NCBI GenBank assembly: GCA_963744735.1
Contig: CAVUVH010000001.1
Location: 248,001-312,000, forward strand
Origin: RPQJ01 sp963744735
Lineage (GTDB): Bacteria; Pseudomonadota; Gammaproteobacteria; Steroidobacterales; Steroidobacteraceae
Direction of reading: 5' to 3'
Length of the DNA stretch: 64,000 nucleotides
The translations under genes and the position numbers were made by a program. Below, piece after piece: positions 1-7,714 of this stretch (position 1 is its first letter; every line of letters begins with the position of its first letter). The notes under the pieces were generated by a model, which saw only the letters and a program-made list of their open reading frames with translations, made no database searches and was not told where the DNA came from.

Positions 1-1183
1 GCCGCGGCGTAATCGCCCTCGGTGGCCAGCACGCCGGCCATCGCCGCATGCGCCTCGGCCAGGTTGGCGTCGAGTTCCAGGCGCCCGTCGCCGCGGCATC
101 GCCGTTGTCCGCCTTCGCCCGAGTTGACATGTACAGGCGGATAGCGCTGCGCACTCGCCATCAGCGCCCAGGCCCGCGCGTAGTTCGGGTCGAGTTCGAT
201 CGCACGCGCGGCACAGCCGGATCACGGTGTCGATCTTGCGCGTGTCGATCAGCATGCCGTTGGTGTAGTGGTGCCGCGCCATCAGGTACAGGTTGTAGGC
301 CTCGAGGTTGGTGGTGCCGCGCTGCTCGATGGCCTTCTTTTCCTCGGGCAGCAGCTTGAGCTTCAGCGCCTTGACGATGGCCTCGGAGATCTCGTCCTGC
401 AGCGCGAAGATGTCGTTCAGGTCGCGGTCGTAGCGCTCGGCCCAGAGGTGGTTGTCACTCGACGCCTCGATCAGCTGCGCCGTGATGCGCACGCGGCCGC
501 CGGCGCGGCGCACGCTGCCCTCGAGCACGTAATTGACCTTGAGCTGCCGCGCGACCTGCGGCAGGTCGATGTTCTTGCCCTTGAACGTGAACGCCGTGTT
601 GCGCGAGACCACCGCGAGCGAGGACACCTTGCTCAGGTCGGTGATGATGTCCTCGCTGATGCCGTCGCTGAAGTATTCCTGCTCGAGGTCGCCGCTCATG
701 TTGGCAGAACGGCAGCACGCAGATCGCGACCCGTGGCTTGGCGGCTCGGCGGGCACGGCGGCGAGCCTGCGCGGCGCTCGCGGTGCGACGCTGCCGCGAC
801 ACCATCGATTCGAGCGCGCGGCACAGGTCCTGGAAGGCGGGGCTGTCGGCGCTGCCGGCCCAGGAGTCGAGGTCGATGGTGTGGATGGCGCGCACGTCCA
901 TCGGCAGCCGCGCGCCGTCGAAGCGCACCGGCACCAGGATGTTGCGGTCGGCGGCCTCGCGCGCCTCGCCCCGCACCCAGCGCGAGCCCACCGAGTTCGG
1001 TGTCCAGACCACGACGACCGCGGCGGCCGCCTGCAGCTCATCCTCGATCTGGCTGTCGAATTCCTGGCCCGGCGTGATGTCCGGGTCCCACCATGCCGTC
1101 CAGCCGCGCGCCTCGATCGCCGCAACCAGTGGCGCGACGCGCGCCTTGTCGATCCGGGCGTAGGAGATGAAGACGTCGGCCAT
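1..1183 (-). CDS. TIR-domain protein with TPR-type C-terminus, partial and frameshifted
   Basis: The N-terminus is a TIR domain (about residues 1-130). It opens MADVFISYARID, has the WWDPDI core, and an SRWVRGEAREA stretch whose Glu sits where TIR NADases carry the catalytic glutamate. The frame then breaks near 706-712, where LPF should continue ANMSGD; one extra base (TTC-T-GCC) explains it. Spliced frames then read like the family joined to TIR domains in regulator or adenylate-cyclase-like proteins: a YFSDGISEDI stretch, an LEGSVRR stretch, then TPR-like helices running off the left edge. Further frame breaks occur near 200 and 100. It starts 8 bp after the NYN gene stop, so the two are probably co-transcribed. 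The role is unknown; signalling or NAD-dependent defence is possible (inference). Confidence 0.75.
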
Positions 1184-1191
1184 GCGGTGGC

Positions 1192-2073
1192 TCAGGTCAC
1201 GGCACGGACGATGTAGCCGCCGGACTTGGCGTCCTTTTCCAGCTCGATCAGCTTGCGGTCGCGCGCCACTTCCAGCAGCTCGTTGAAGCTGCGGAAGCCG
1301 TGGTAGCTCTCGTTGAAGCCGGGCCGCTGCCGCTTCAGGGTCTGCTTGATCATCGAGCCCCAGATCTTGTCGTCCGCGTCGCGCTCGTCGGCCAGGGCCT
1401 CGATCGTGGCCAGCACGAGGTCGAACGCCTCCTGCCGCTTGTCGTCGTCCGTCTTGGGTGCGGGCGCCGGCGCGGCGGCGCCCGCTGCCGGCTGCTTCGC
1501 CGCCGCGGGTGGCTTGTCTTTGGCCGGGGCGGTCGCGGCAGCTGCGACAGGCGCGCCCGCTGCTGCGGGCTGCTTCTTGCGCCGGCTGCGCTGCTCTTCC
1601 TTGCGCACCAGGTCGTCGTAGTAGATGAACTCGTCGCAGTTGGCGATCAGCAGGTCGGAGGTCGAGCTCTTCACGCCGACGCCGATCACCAGCTTGTTGT
1701 TCTCGCGCAGCTTGCTCACCAGCGGCGAGAAATCCGAATCGCCGCTGATGATCACGAAGGTGTCGACGTGCGCCTTGGTGTAGCAGAGGTCGAGCGCGTC
1801 GACCACCATGCGGATGTCGGCCGAGTTCTTGCCGGACATGCGCACGTGCGGGATCTCGATCAGCTCGAACGACGCCTCGTGCATCGGCGCCTTGAATTCC
1901 TTGTACCGCTCCCAGTCGCAGTACGCCTTCTTGACCACGATGCTGCCCTTCAGCAGCAGGCGCTCGAGCACCTTGTCGATGTCGAATTTCGCATAACGCG
2001 CATCGCGCACGCCGAGTGCGACGTTCTCGAAATCGCAGAACACCGCCATGTTGTTGATCGTGGGTTTGGCCAT
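1192..2073 (-). CDS. NYN-domain (PIN-like) RNase with C-terminal LOTUS/OST-HTH domain
   Basis: Intact 293-residue protein. The N-terminal about 150 residues are an NYN/LabA-type PIN-like nuclease fold, with the acidic residues expected of the metal site in CDFEN (about residue 14), NSADIRMVVD (about 85-94) and ISGDSDFSPL (about 110). A low-complexity Ala/Pro/Lys linker (about 165-210) follows. The C-terminal about 75 residues, containing GSMIKQTLKRQRPGF and FNELLEVA, match the OST-HTH/LOTUS winged-helix RNA-binding type. This architecture is known for bacterial NYN proteins presumed to cut structured RNA; the target is unknown. It lies between a RhtB-type exporter 12 bp upstream and the TIR gene 8 bp downstream on the same strand. 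Confidence 0.88.
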   Translation of the reverse strand: MAKPTINNMAVFCDFENVALGVRDARYAKFDIDKVLERLLLKGSIVVKKAYCDWERYKEFKAPMHEASFELIEIPHVRMSGKNSADIRMVVDALDLCYTKAHVDTFVIISGDSDFSPLVSKLRENNKLVIGVGVKSSTSDLLIANCDEFIYYDDLVRKEEQRSRRKKQPAAAGAPVAAAATAPAKDKPPAAAKQPAAGAAAPAPAPKTDDDKRQEAFDLVLATIEALADERDADDKIWGSMIKQTLKRQRPGFNESYHGFRSFNELLEVARDRKLIELEKDAKSGGYIVRAVT

Positions 2074-2085
2074 GCCGTCATCCTA

Positions 2086-2706
2086 TCATCGCGTCGCCAC
2101 CAGCACCGCGGCCAGCAGCATCAGGGTGCCGGCCGCCCGGTGCAGGATCCGCTGTGCCCGCTGGTCGGCGAAGAAGCCGCGGGCGCGCGCGGCCAGGAAG
2201 ATGTACCCGGCGTTGACCCCGCCGATGATGACCGTCAGCAGCAGCATCACCAGTGCGGCGTCGGCGAGCGCCAGGTCGCGCAGGTCCACCAGGCCCGGCA
2301 GCAGGGCGGCGTAGAACAGGATGGCCTGCACGTGCCCGAACATCAGCAGCAGGCCTGCCGCGTAGTTGCGCCAGAACCGCGCCTGGTGCGCGACCGCGGC
2401 GCCGTCCACGGGCAGCGTCCGCGGCTGGAAGCGCCACAGCCGGTAGCCCTGCCACGCGAGGTAGGCCGCGCCGGCCCACTGCAGGGCCGTGAACACGTCG
2501 CCGAGCGCCTGCGCGGCGGCGGCCATGCCGGCCGCGGCGAGCGCGAAGAACAGCAGGTCGCCCGTGACGATGCCGGCGTTCAGGGCCATGGCGGGACGCG
2601 GCCCGTCGGCGATGGCGCGGGCGACCAGCGCGGTGACGGCCGGACCGGGGGTGATTGCCGCGACCGCGATCGTGGTCGCGATCGCCAGGAAGATACCGGG
2701 GGTCAC
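2086..2706 (-). CDS. LysE/RhtB-family amino-acid exporter
   Basis: 206 residues with the hallmark N-terminal TPGPA motif (residues 19-23) of the LysE/RhtB translocator family, and about six hydrophobic segments spread along the whole length, as expected for an inner-membrane exporter of this size. The family exports amino acids such as homoserine, threonine, leucine or lysine; the substrate cannot be read from sequence. It ends 12 bp before the NYN gene and begins 15 bp after corA, so it may be in a corA-rhtB-NYN-TIR transcript. Confidence 0.88.
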   Translation of the reverse strand: MTPGIFLAIATTIAVAAITPGPAVTALVARAIADGPRPAMALNAGIVTGDLLFFALAAAGMAAAAQALGDVFTALQWAGAAYLAWQGYRLWRFQPRTLPVDGAAVAHQARFWRNYAAGLLLMFGHVQAILFYAALLPGLVDLRDLALADAALVMLLLTVIIGGVNAGYIFLAARARGFFADQRAQRILHRAAGTLMLLAAVLVATR

Positions 2707-2721
2707 GGGCCCGGCAGGCGC

Positions 2722-3696
2722 CTACAGCCAGCCCTTGCGGCGGAAGTAGAGGTACGGCACCAGCGCCGAGATCACCATGGCGATCAGCGCCACGGGATAG
2801 CCCCAGTGCTTGTCCAGTTCGGGCATGTGGTGGAAGTTCATGCCGTAGATGCTGGCCACCAGCGTCGGCGGCAGGAACATCACCGCCGCGACCGAGAAGA
2901 TCTTGATGATGTTGTTCTGCTCGAGGTTGATCAGGCCGAGCACGGCGTCGAGCAGGAACTGGATCTTGCTGCCGAGGAAGCTGGCGTGGTCCGACAGCGA
3001 CTGCACGTCGCGCAGCGTCGACTTGAAGCGGTTGCGCTGGTCCTGCGACAGGTCGATGCTGGCGCTCTGCTGCACGTACATCAGGATGCGCTGGAAGCTG
3101 ACCAGGCTTTCACGCGCCTTCGAGACCAGGTCGCCGTCGGCGCCGATCTGGCGGATCAGCGCATGCAGGTCCGAGCTGCTCGGCGAGGTGGCGCCACCGC
3201 GCGGAAAGATCGCCGACGACACGCTGTCGAGCTCGGTCTGCACCCGCTCGAGCAGGTCGGCGATCCGTTCCACGAACGCCTCGAGCAGGCCGGCGAACAA
3301 CGTCGCCGAGGACGTGCACGCCGCGGGCGAGCGCTCGACAAACTGCATGAAGCGCTGCACCGGCGTCGGGTTGACGTAGCGGTTGGTGATCATCCGCCCG
3401 TTGGCGAGGATGAACGTGATCGCACTGCTTTCCGGGAGCGCGCTGTCGAGCTTGCTGCCGACGGTCGCCGTCATGTACACCGCGCCGCCTTCCTCGTACA
3501 GGCGGTTCGAGGTCTCGATCTCCTTCATCTCGTCGCGTGTCGGCACGTCGACGGTGAGCAGGGCCTCGACCGCCTTTTCTTCCTCGACAGTCGGCTCGAA
3601 CAGGTCCGCCCACAGGAACTCGTCCGGAAACGGCGCCGGCGGCTGGTGTTCGATCCAGGTGTAACCGCTGCCCGTCGGGATCAGTAATCGCAGCAT
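2722..3696 (-). CDS. corA: CorA-family magnesium/divalent cation channel
   Basis: 324 residues, the usual size. A large cytoplasmic acidic and helical N-terminal domain (about 1-255) is followed by two C-terminal transmembrane helices. The first ends in the diagnostic YGMN signature (about residue 286) with the loop FHHMPEL, and the chain ends in a basic tail (RRKGW). CorA forms pentameric inner-membrane Mg2+ channels gated by cytosolic Mg2+. No Mg2+-responsive leader is obvious in the roughly 110 bp upstream, which instead holds the dsbA terminator. Confidence 0.93.
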   Translation of the reverse strand: MLRLLIPTGSGYTWIEHQPPAPFPDEFLWADLFEPTVEEEKAVEALLTVDVPTRDEMKEIETSNRLYEEGGAVYMTATVGSKLDSALPESSAITFILANGRMITNRYVNPTPVQRFMQFVERSPAACTSSATLFAGLLEAFVERIADLLERVQTELDSVSSAIFPRGGATSPSSSDLHALIRQIGADGDLVSKARESLVSFQRILMYVQQSASIDLSQDQRNRFKSTLRDVQSLSDHASFLGSKIQFLLDAVLGLINLEQNNIIKIFSVAAVMFLPPTLVASIYGMNFHHMPELDKHWGYPVALIAMVISALVPYLYFRRKGWL

Positions 3697-3746
3697 CCGG
3701 AACGTCCGTCACCGAGTCCGGTCGCCGTTGTAGCACAGGCCGCAAT

Positions 3747-3777
3747 GAAAAACCCCCGCGCGAGGGCGGGGGTTTTC
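3747..3777 (-). terminator. Rho-independent terminator after dsbA (bidirectional shape)
   Basis: A GC-rich stem of ACCCCCGC paired with GCGGGGGT around a short loop is flanked by A-rich sequence on its left and TTTT on its right. It therefore has the shape of an intrinsic terminator on both strands. On the minus strand it follows the dsbA stop (3806) and precedes corA, separating the two units. Confidence 0.85.
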
Positions 3778-3805
3778 CGTAGGGCTGTGGCCGCGGGGCT
3801 GGCCC

Positions 3806-4456
3806 TCAGCGCGCGGACTCCCGCGCAACCAGGGCGTTGATCACCTGGAACAACTGCTCCTCGCCGCCGGCCATGCCGATGTCGGTGACGTACTTGCCGT
3901 CGACCACCACGGTGGGCGTGGCCGTGATCTTGTAGCGGCGGTTGAGGTCCTCCGCCTTCATGATCTTGGAGTCCACCGCGAAGCCCGCGAAGGCCTTGTT
4001 GAAATCGGCCTTGCTGACGCCGCGCGAGGTGAAGAAGGCCTCGATCGCGGCCGGCGTGTCGAGCCGGTTGCCCTTGACGTTGATCTCGCGCCAGATCTCG
4101 GGGTTCAGGTTCTGCTTGCCCAGCAGTTCCATCGTGTAGAACAGGCGGGCATGCGTCTTCAGCGTGTTGTTCCAGGTGGCGGGCAACCGCACCAGCTGGG
4201 CATTGGCCGGCCGGCCCTTGCGGTCCCAGGCCTCGAGTCTGGGCTCGAGCAGGTAGCAATGGCCGCAGGCGTACCAGAACACCTCGACCACCTCGACCTT
4301 GCCCGGGGCGACGTTGGTCGGCTGCGCCGGGGTGAGCAGCTTGTAGTGCACGCCCTGCTGGATCTCCAGCGCGAGGGCCGCCGAGCTGCCGGCCAGCAGG
4401 AGTACGCCGGCCGCAATCGCCTGCCGGAAACGGGAAAACACGGTCTGGGTATTCAT
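3806..4456 (-). CDS. dsbA: Thiol:disulfide interchange protein DsbA
   Basis: 216 residues from the ATG at 4456, which is preceded by an AGAGAG ribosome-binding site; a longer in-frame start at 4492 is less likely because it would precede the signal peptide with extra polar residues. An N-terminal signal peptide ends near ALALE. The thioredoxin-fold active site is CGHC (in FWYACGHCYLLEP), followed by the cis-Pro loop ITATPTVVVDGKY. It introduces disulfides into exported proteins in the periplasm. It follows the cytochrome c4 gene on the same strand, an arrangement conserved with engB in other gammaproteobacteria, and ends at an intrinsic terminator. Confidence 0.95.
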   Translation of the reverse strand: MNTQTVFSRFRQAIAAGVLLLAGSSAALALEIQQGVHYKLLTPAQPTNVAPGKVEVVEVFWYACGHCYLLEPRLEAWDRKGRPANAQLVRLPATWNNTLKTHARLFYTMELLGKQNLNPEIWREINVKGNRLDTPAAIEAFFTSRGVSKADFNKAFAGFAVDSKIMKAEDLNRRYKITATPTVVVDGKYVTDIGMAGGEEQLFQVINALVARESAR

Positions 4457-4488
4457 GAAGCTCTCTGACCCGCGCGCCCGACAGGGGT

Positions 4489-5100
4489 TCAACGCATGCC
4501 CTGCAGGTACGAGGCCACGGCGTCGATTTCCTCGTCCGTCAGCTTGGCGGCAATCGTGCGCATCATCGAGTTGGGATCGGTCGCGCGCGTGGCCGACCGG
4601 TAGTTGCGCAACTGGCTGGCGGCATAGACCCCATGCTGGCCACCGATGGCCGGGAAGGCCGCGCCCGGGATGCCGCGGCCCGAAGGACCATGGCAGCCGG
4701 CACAGGAGGGCACGCCCTTGGCGGCGATACCGGCACGGAAGATGCGCTGGCCGAGCTCGAACTTGGACGGTTCGGTCTCACCCGTCGGGCGCAGCGTCTG
4801 CGCGGAGAAGTAGGCCGCGAGGTCTTCCATGTCCTGGTCGGTCAGGATCATGGCCATCGGGCTCATCAGCGGGTTCTGGCGTTCGTTGGCCTTGAAGTGG
4901 CGCAACTGCTTGACGATGTAGGACGAGTGCTGCCCGGCGAGGTTCGGCCATTCGGGATTGGCGCTGTTGCCGTCCATGCCATGGCAGGCCATGCAGGTCG
5001 CGGATTTGGCCTGGCCGGCCTCCACCGTTCCTGCTGCATGGGCGGAGCCGGTCCAGCCAAGCACGGCGGCCAGCGTCAGGGCAGCGAACTTCGCGGTCAT
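4489..5100 (-). CDS. Periplasmic dihaem cytochrome c4
   Basis: 203 residues from the ATG at 5100; the open frame extends further upstream, but the signal peptide MTAKFAALTLAAVLGW begins here and a GGGAG ribosome-binding site lies upstream. Two haem-c motifs, CMACH and CAGCH, sit in two similar halves of about 90 residues, each followed by a Met-containing stretch (PLMSPMAM and NSMMRTI) that supplies the axial ligand. Cytochrome c4 carries electrons between the bc1 complex and terminal oxidases. It is co-oriented with dsbA (33 bp gap) and divergent from engB. Confidence 0.93.
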   Translation of the reverse strand: MTAKFAALTLAAVLGWTGSAHAAGTVEAGQAKSATCMACHGMDGNSANPEWPNLAGQHSSYIVKQLRHFKANERQNPLMSPMAMILTDQDMEDLAAYFSAQTLRPTGETEPSKFELGQRIFRAGIAAKGVPSCAGCHGPSGRGIPGAAFPAIGGQHGVYAASQLRNYRSATRATDPNSMMRTIAAKLTDEEIDAVASYLQGMR

Positions 5101-5242
5101 GTCTGCAAACACTCCCAGGAGAAAGACGGGCGCGGAACGCACAAAAACGCCCGGAACGTGCGGTTCGCGGCCTGCCGGGCGAGCCGTAAATTGTACACTA
5201 AGGCCTTCGATCATCGTGGGAGCGACCCACCGGGCAGGCAGC

Positions 5243-5902
5243 ATGGCGGCGTATCCGCAGGTCCGATTCCTCACCAGCGCGAACAAGCTCGGGCAGCTGC
5301 CGCCCGACACAGGGGTCGAGGTGGCGGTGGCCGGGCGGTCGAACGCCGGCAAATCGAGCGCCATCAACGCGATCACCCAGCGCAAGGGCCTGGCCCGCAC
5401 CAGCAAGAGCCCCGGCGCGACCCGGCTGCTGAACTTCTTCGAACTTGACGCGGGCCGGCGCCTGGTCGACCTGCCCGGCTACGGCTTTGCCAAGGTCTCG
5501 GGCGACATGCGCGCGCACTGGGGCACCCTGCTGACCGGTTACTTCGCCAAGCGCGAGTCGCTGCAGGGCACGATCGTCGTGATGGACGTGCGCCACCCGC
5601 TCACCGAGCATGACCTCTCGATGCTGGAACTCGCGTCCAGCCGCGGCCTGCCGGTGCACATCCTGCTCACCAAGGCGGACAAGCTCGGGCGCGGCGCGGG
5701 TGGCAATGCGCTGCAGGCCGTGCGCCGGCAACTGCCGCGCGACGGCGGCGTCACGGTGCAGCTGTTCTCGGCGCTGGCGGGAGACGGCTTGCAGGAAGCG
5801 CGGGGTGCGCTCGAGAAACTGCTGCACGGGCGGCGGATAAAAGAAACCCCGGCGGGACCAGCGGATCCGGCCGGGGTAAATAAACCCGGTATTGGGGGAT
5901 GA
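5243..5902 (+). CDS. engB: Ribosome biogenesis GTPase EngB (YsxC/YihA)
   Basis: 219 residues from the ATG at 5243. The TRAFAC GTPase motifs are in order: G1 GRSNAGKSS, a G2 threonine in PGATRLLNFF, G3 DLPGYGFA, G4 TKADK, and a G5-like SAL. It acts in assembly of the 50S subunit. The last about 20 residues (after LLHGRR) overlap a strong hairpin at 5846-5877. A one-base shift would give a TAA stop before the hairpin, so the true C-terminus may be shorter and the annotated tail an indel artefact. It is divergent from the cytochrome c4-dsbA operon. Confidence 0.95.
   Translation: MAAYPQVRFLTSANKLGQLPPDTGVEVAVAGRSNAGKSSAINAITQRKGLARTSKSPGATRLLNFFELDAGRRLVDLPGYGFAKVSGDMRAHWGTLLTGYFAKRESLQGTIVVMDVRHPLTEHDLSMLELASSRGLPVHILLTKADKLGRGAGGNALQAVRRQLPRDGGVTVQLFSALAGDGLQEARGALEKLLHGRRIKETPAGPADPAGVNKPGIGG
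5838..5877 (-). terminator. Intrinsic terminator for the minus-strand barrel gene, overlapping the engB end
   Basis: ACCCCGGC (5846-5853) pairs with GCCGGGGT (5870-5877). Read on the minus strand, the stem is followed by TTTCTTTTAT, a typical U-tract, so it would end transcripts from the 6057-6599 barrel gene. Read on the plus strand it lies inside the last codons of engB. Confidence 0.6.
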
Positions 5903-6056
5903 CCGGGCAGACGTCGCGCCCAGGGAGGTAGGGCGACGCCAAGCGTCAATGACGCTCGCCGATTTAGAGCACGGTCACCCGGAGGAAAGTTCCGGCGGAC
6001 CCCGGCAGCTTGATCTGTGCCCGGTCTGACCCGAAAAAAATAATAAAATCAGTGCG
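5903..6056. other. Intergenic stretch with several short hairpins
   Basis: No open frame is supported here. Three short inverted repeats are visible: GTCGCGCCC with GGGCGAC (about 5913-5937), GCGTCA-a-TGACGC (about 5944-5956) and CCGGA with TCCGG (about 5981-5997). A run of seven A follows near 6033. This could be the 3' untranslated region of the two converging genes; a small structured RNA cannot be excluded, but no known RNA family was recognised. Confidence 0.3.
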
Positions 6057-6599
6057 TTACAGGAAAGTCCAGGTCACGCCGAGCGAGATCAGGTCGACCG
6101 TGTCGGCGGCATCGACGTCGAACTGCTCGTATTCCGCGCGGATGCTCAGGCTCCACACCCGGAACTGCGCGCCAATGCCGTAGGTCAGGTCGGTGCCGTC
6201 ATCGCTGAAGGATTCGCCCGGGGCGCTGAGCTCGGCATCCCAGTTGATGGCGCCGACGCGGGCAAACAGATCGACCGGGCCGACCGGCAGGAAGCCGACC
6301 GCCGAGAGCGAGAGGCCGCTGATGTCCGACTCGAACTTCATGCCTTCGATCGTATCGTCGCCCGAGCCGAGGTCGACGTAGTTGCCTTCGACGGCCAGCC
6401 AGTCGAGGAAGCGCCAGCCGGCGATCGCCTTGAAGGCGGTGCTGTCGGCATCGTAGTCGAAGCTTTCGCCGTCGAGTTCGTCGAGGCTCACCCCGGCCTG
6501 GCCGACGCTGCCGCCGAGGTAGATGCCGTTGTCGGCGGCAAGGGCCGGCGTGGCAGACAGGAGTAGAGCGCTGGCAAGTGCAGTAAATGCGAACTTCAT
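6057..6599 (-). CDS. Small outer-membrane beta-barrel protein (OmpX/OmpA-barrel type)
   Basis: 180 residues from the ATG at 6599, chosen because the signal peptide MKFAFTALASALLLS...ALA begins there; the frame is open 44 codons further upstream without signal character. The mature part shows alternating strands: GIYLGGSVGQ, AIAGWRFLDWLAVEGNYVDLG, DLFARVGAINW, YGIGAQFRVWSLSIRAEYEQF. It ends SLGVTWTFL, close to the aromatic C-terminal signature read by the Bam machinery. The layout is that of eight-stranded OMP_b-brl proteins. A broken paralogue lies directly upstream. Confidence 0.85.
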   Translation of the reverse strand: MKFAFTALASALLLSATPALAADNGIYLGGSVGQAGVSLDELDGESFDYDADSTAFKAIAGWRFLDWLAVEGNYVDLGSGDDTIEGMKFESDISGLSLSAVGFLPVGPVDLFARVGAINWDAELSAPGESFSDDGTDLTYGIGAQFRVWSLSIRAEYEQFDVDAADTVDLISLGVTWTFL

Positions 6600-6731
6600 G
6601 AACGGTCTCCGATGACTGGGTGTGGGCTGGCTCGAGCTCAGTGGACGGACTCGTCGACAGCTCCGCGATGGCGAAAATGCTACAGAAATGCTGGGGTCAG
6701 GACGACAGGTAAGGTCCTCGCCGACGTCCAC

Positions 6732-6761
6732 AAAAAAAAGGCCCCGACCGAAGCCGGGGCC
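6732..6761 (-). terminator. Rho-independent terminator after the second barrel gene
   Basis: Read on the minus strand, GGCCCCG pairs with CGGGGCC around a short loop and is followed by eight T residues (plus strand AAAAAAAA at 6732-6739). It lies about 70 bp after the stop of the frameshifted barrel gene at 6834. Confidence 0.9.
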
Positions 6762-6833
6762 CTTAGCAGACCGACTGCATAGAGCGGCAAGAGTCCCGGC
6801 GCGTGCCAGGGCAACCGCTCAAGTCGTCGGGCG

Positions 6834-7520
6834 TTAGAACGTCCAGGTCACGCCGAGCGACCAGCGATCGACATCGTACTCGCCCGTCAACTCTTCGTCG
6901 CCGACGTCCATGAACTGACTGTACTCGAGACGGACGGCCCAGGCGTCACTGAAGTTAAAGGCGCCGCCGATTCCCCACAGGAACTCGGTTTCACCTTCCT
7001 TTTCGTTGGCCGACACGCTTTCGCCTCCGAGGCCGACACATTCAAGTCGATATCCGTGTCGGCGAAGTAGACGCCCAGGCGCGCAAACGCCTCGAAGCTC
7101 TCGCCGATCGGCAGGATGCCCAGGGCCGACAGCGCAAAGCCCGAGCTCGAGATGTCGCCGCTAATGGCCGTGTCGTGAACGAACTTCGCCATCGTCGACC
7201 ACGACATCGGCCTGTGTAGCCGGCCGTGCCGAGGTCAACGTAGCCGCCTTCGACCGCGAAGTACGGCATGAAGCGGTAACCGACAAACAAGCTCCAGCTC
7301 GAATCGGAGTCGTCCAGTTCCGAGTCCGCGCTCAGGACGCCGAAGCTCGGCTACGTTGTAAATGTCCGTCGGCCAAGCTATCCAAGGCTACCTTGGTCGA
7401 CATCATAGTTGGCGTTGGCGATATCACCGCCAACATAGAAACCGGTCTTGTCCGCCGCGAGGGCGGGCTGTGCGGCGCACAAGCGCGGCAACAGTGGCGA
7501 TGCGCGAGAATCCTTTTCAT
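6834..7520 (-). pseudogene. Second small outer-membrane barrel, broken by several frameshifts
   Basis: Spliced across frames this reads as a paralogue of the neighbouring 180-residue barrel. A start MKRILA and signal-like ATVAALV..QPALA are followed by DKTGFYVGGDIA, SLFVGYRFMPYFAVEGGYVDLG, ALGILPIGESFEAFARLGVYF, GIGGAFNFSDAWAVRLEYSQF and a C-terminal SLGVTWTF, the expected terminal Phe. At least five frame changes are needed (near 7505, 7475, 7380-7340, 7215-7190 and 7025). The two closest to the start look like single-base insertions (GCG-C-ATC and GTG-C-GCC). It may be a functional gene with sequencing errors or a recent pseudogene. It has its own terminator. Confidence 0.7.
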
Positions 7521-7714
7521 ATTAGCTCCTGTCCAGCGTGGTGGATCCGCTACGGCGAACGACCGTTGCGAATCCTGTGTCGCATGCAGACACATGTGAG
7601 CTATTGTGCAGGTCGCCAGAATTGCTGCATACGCCACGAGAATGCCTAGCCTTCTGTTGCCAGTGAGCAACAATGTGCCGATAACTGCCGTGATTTATTG
7701 TCGCTCGAACGACG

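Noticed and set aside
533..3687. Long plus-strand frames over the TIR, NYN, RhtB and corA genes
   Set aside because: They are Arg/Val/His-rich antisense shadows typical of GC-rich genes; the minus-strand proteins have recognisable domains and the plus-strand ones do not.
5903..6056. Possible RNase P RNA, from a GGAGGAAAG-type stretch near 5980
   Set aside because: The stretch resembles the conserved rnpB GAGGAAAGUCC core, but the flanking conserved parts and the ~350-nt length are missing.
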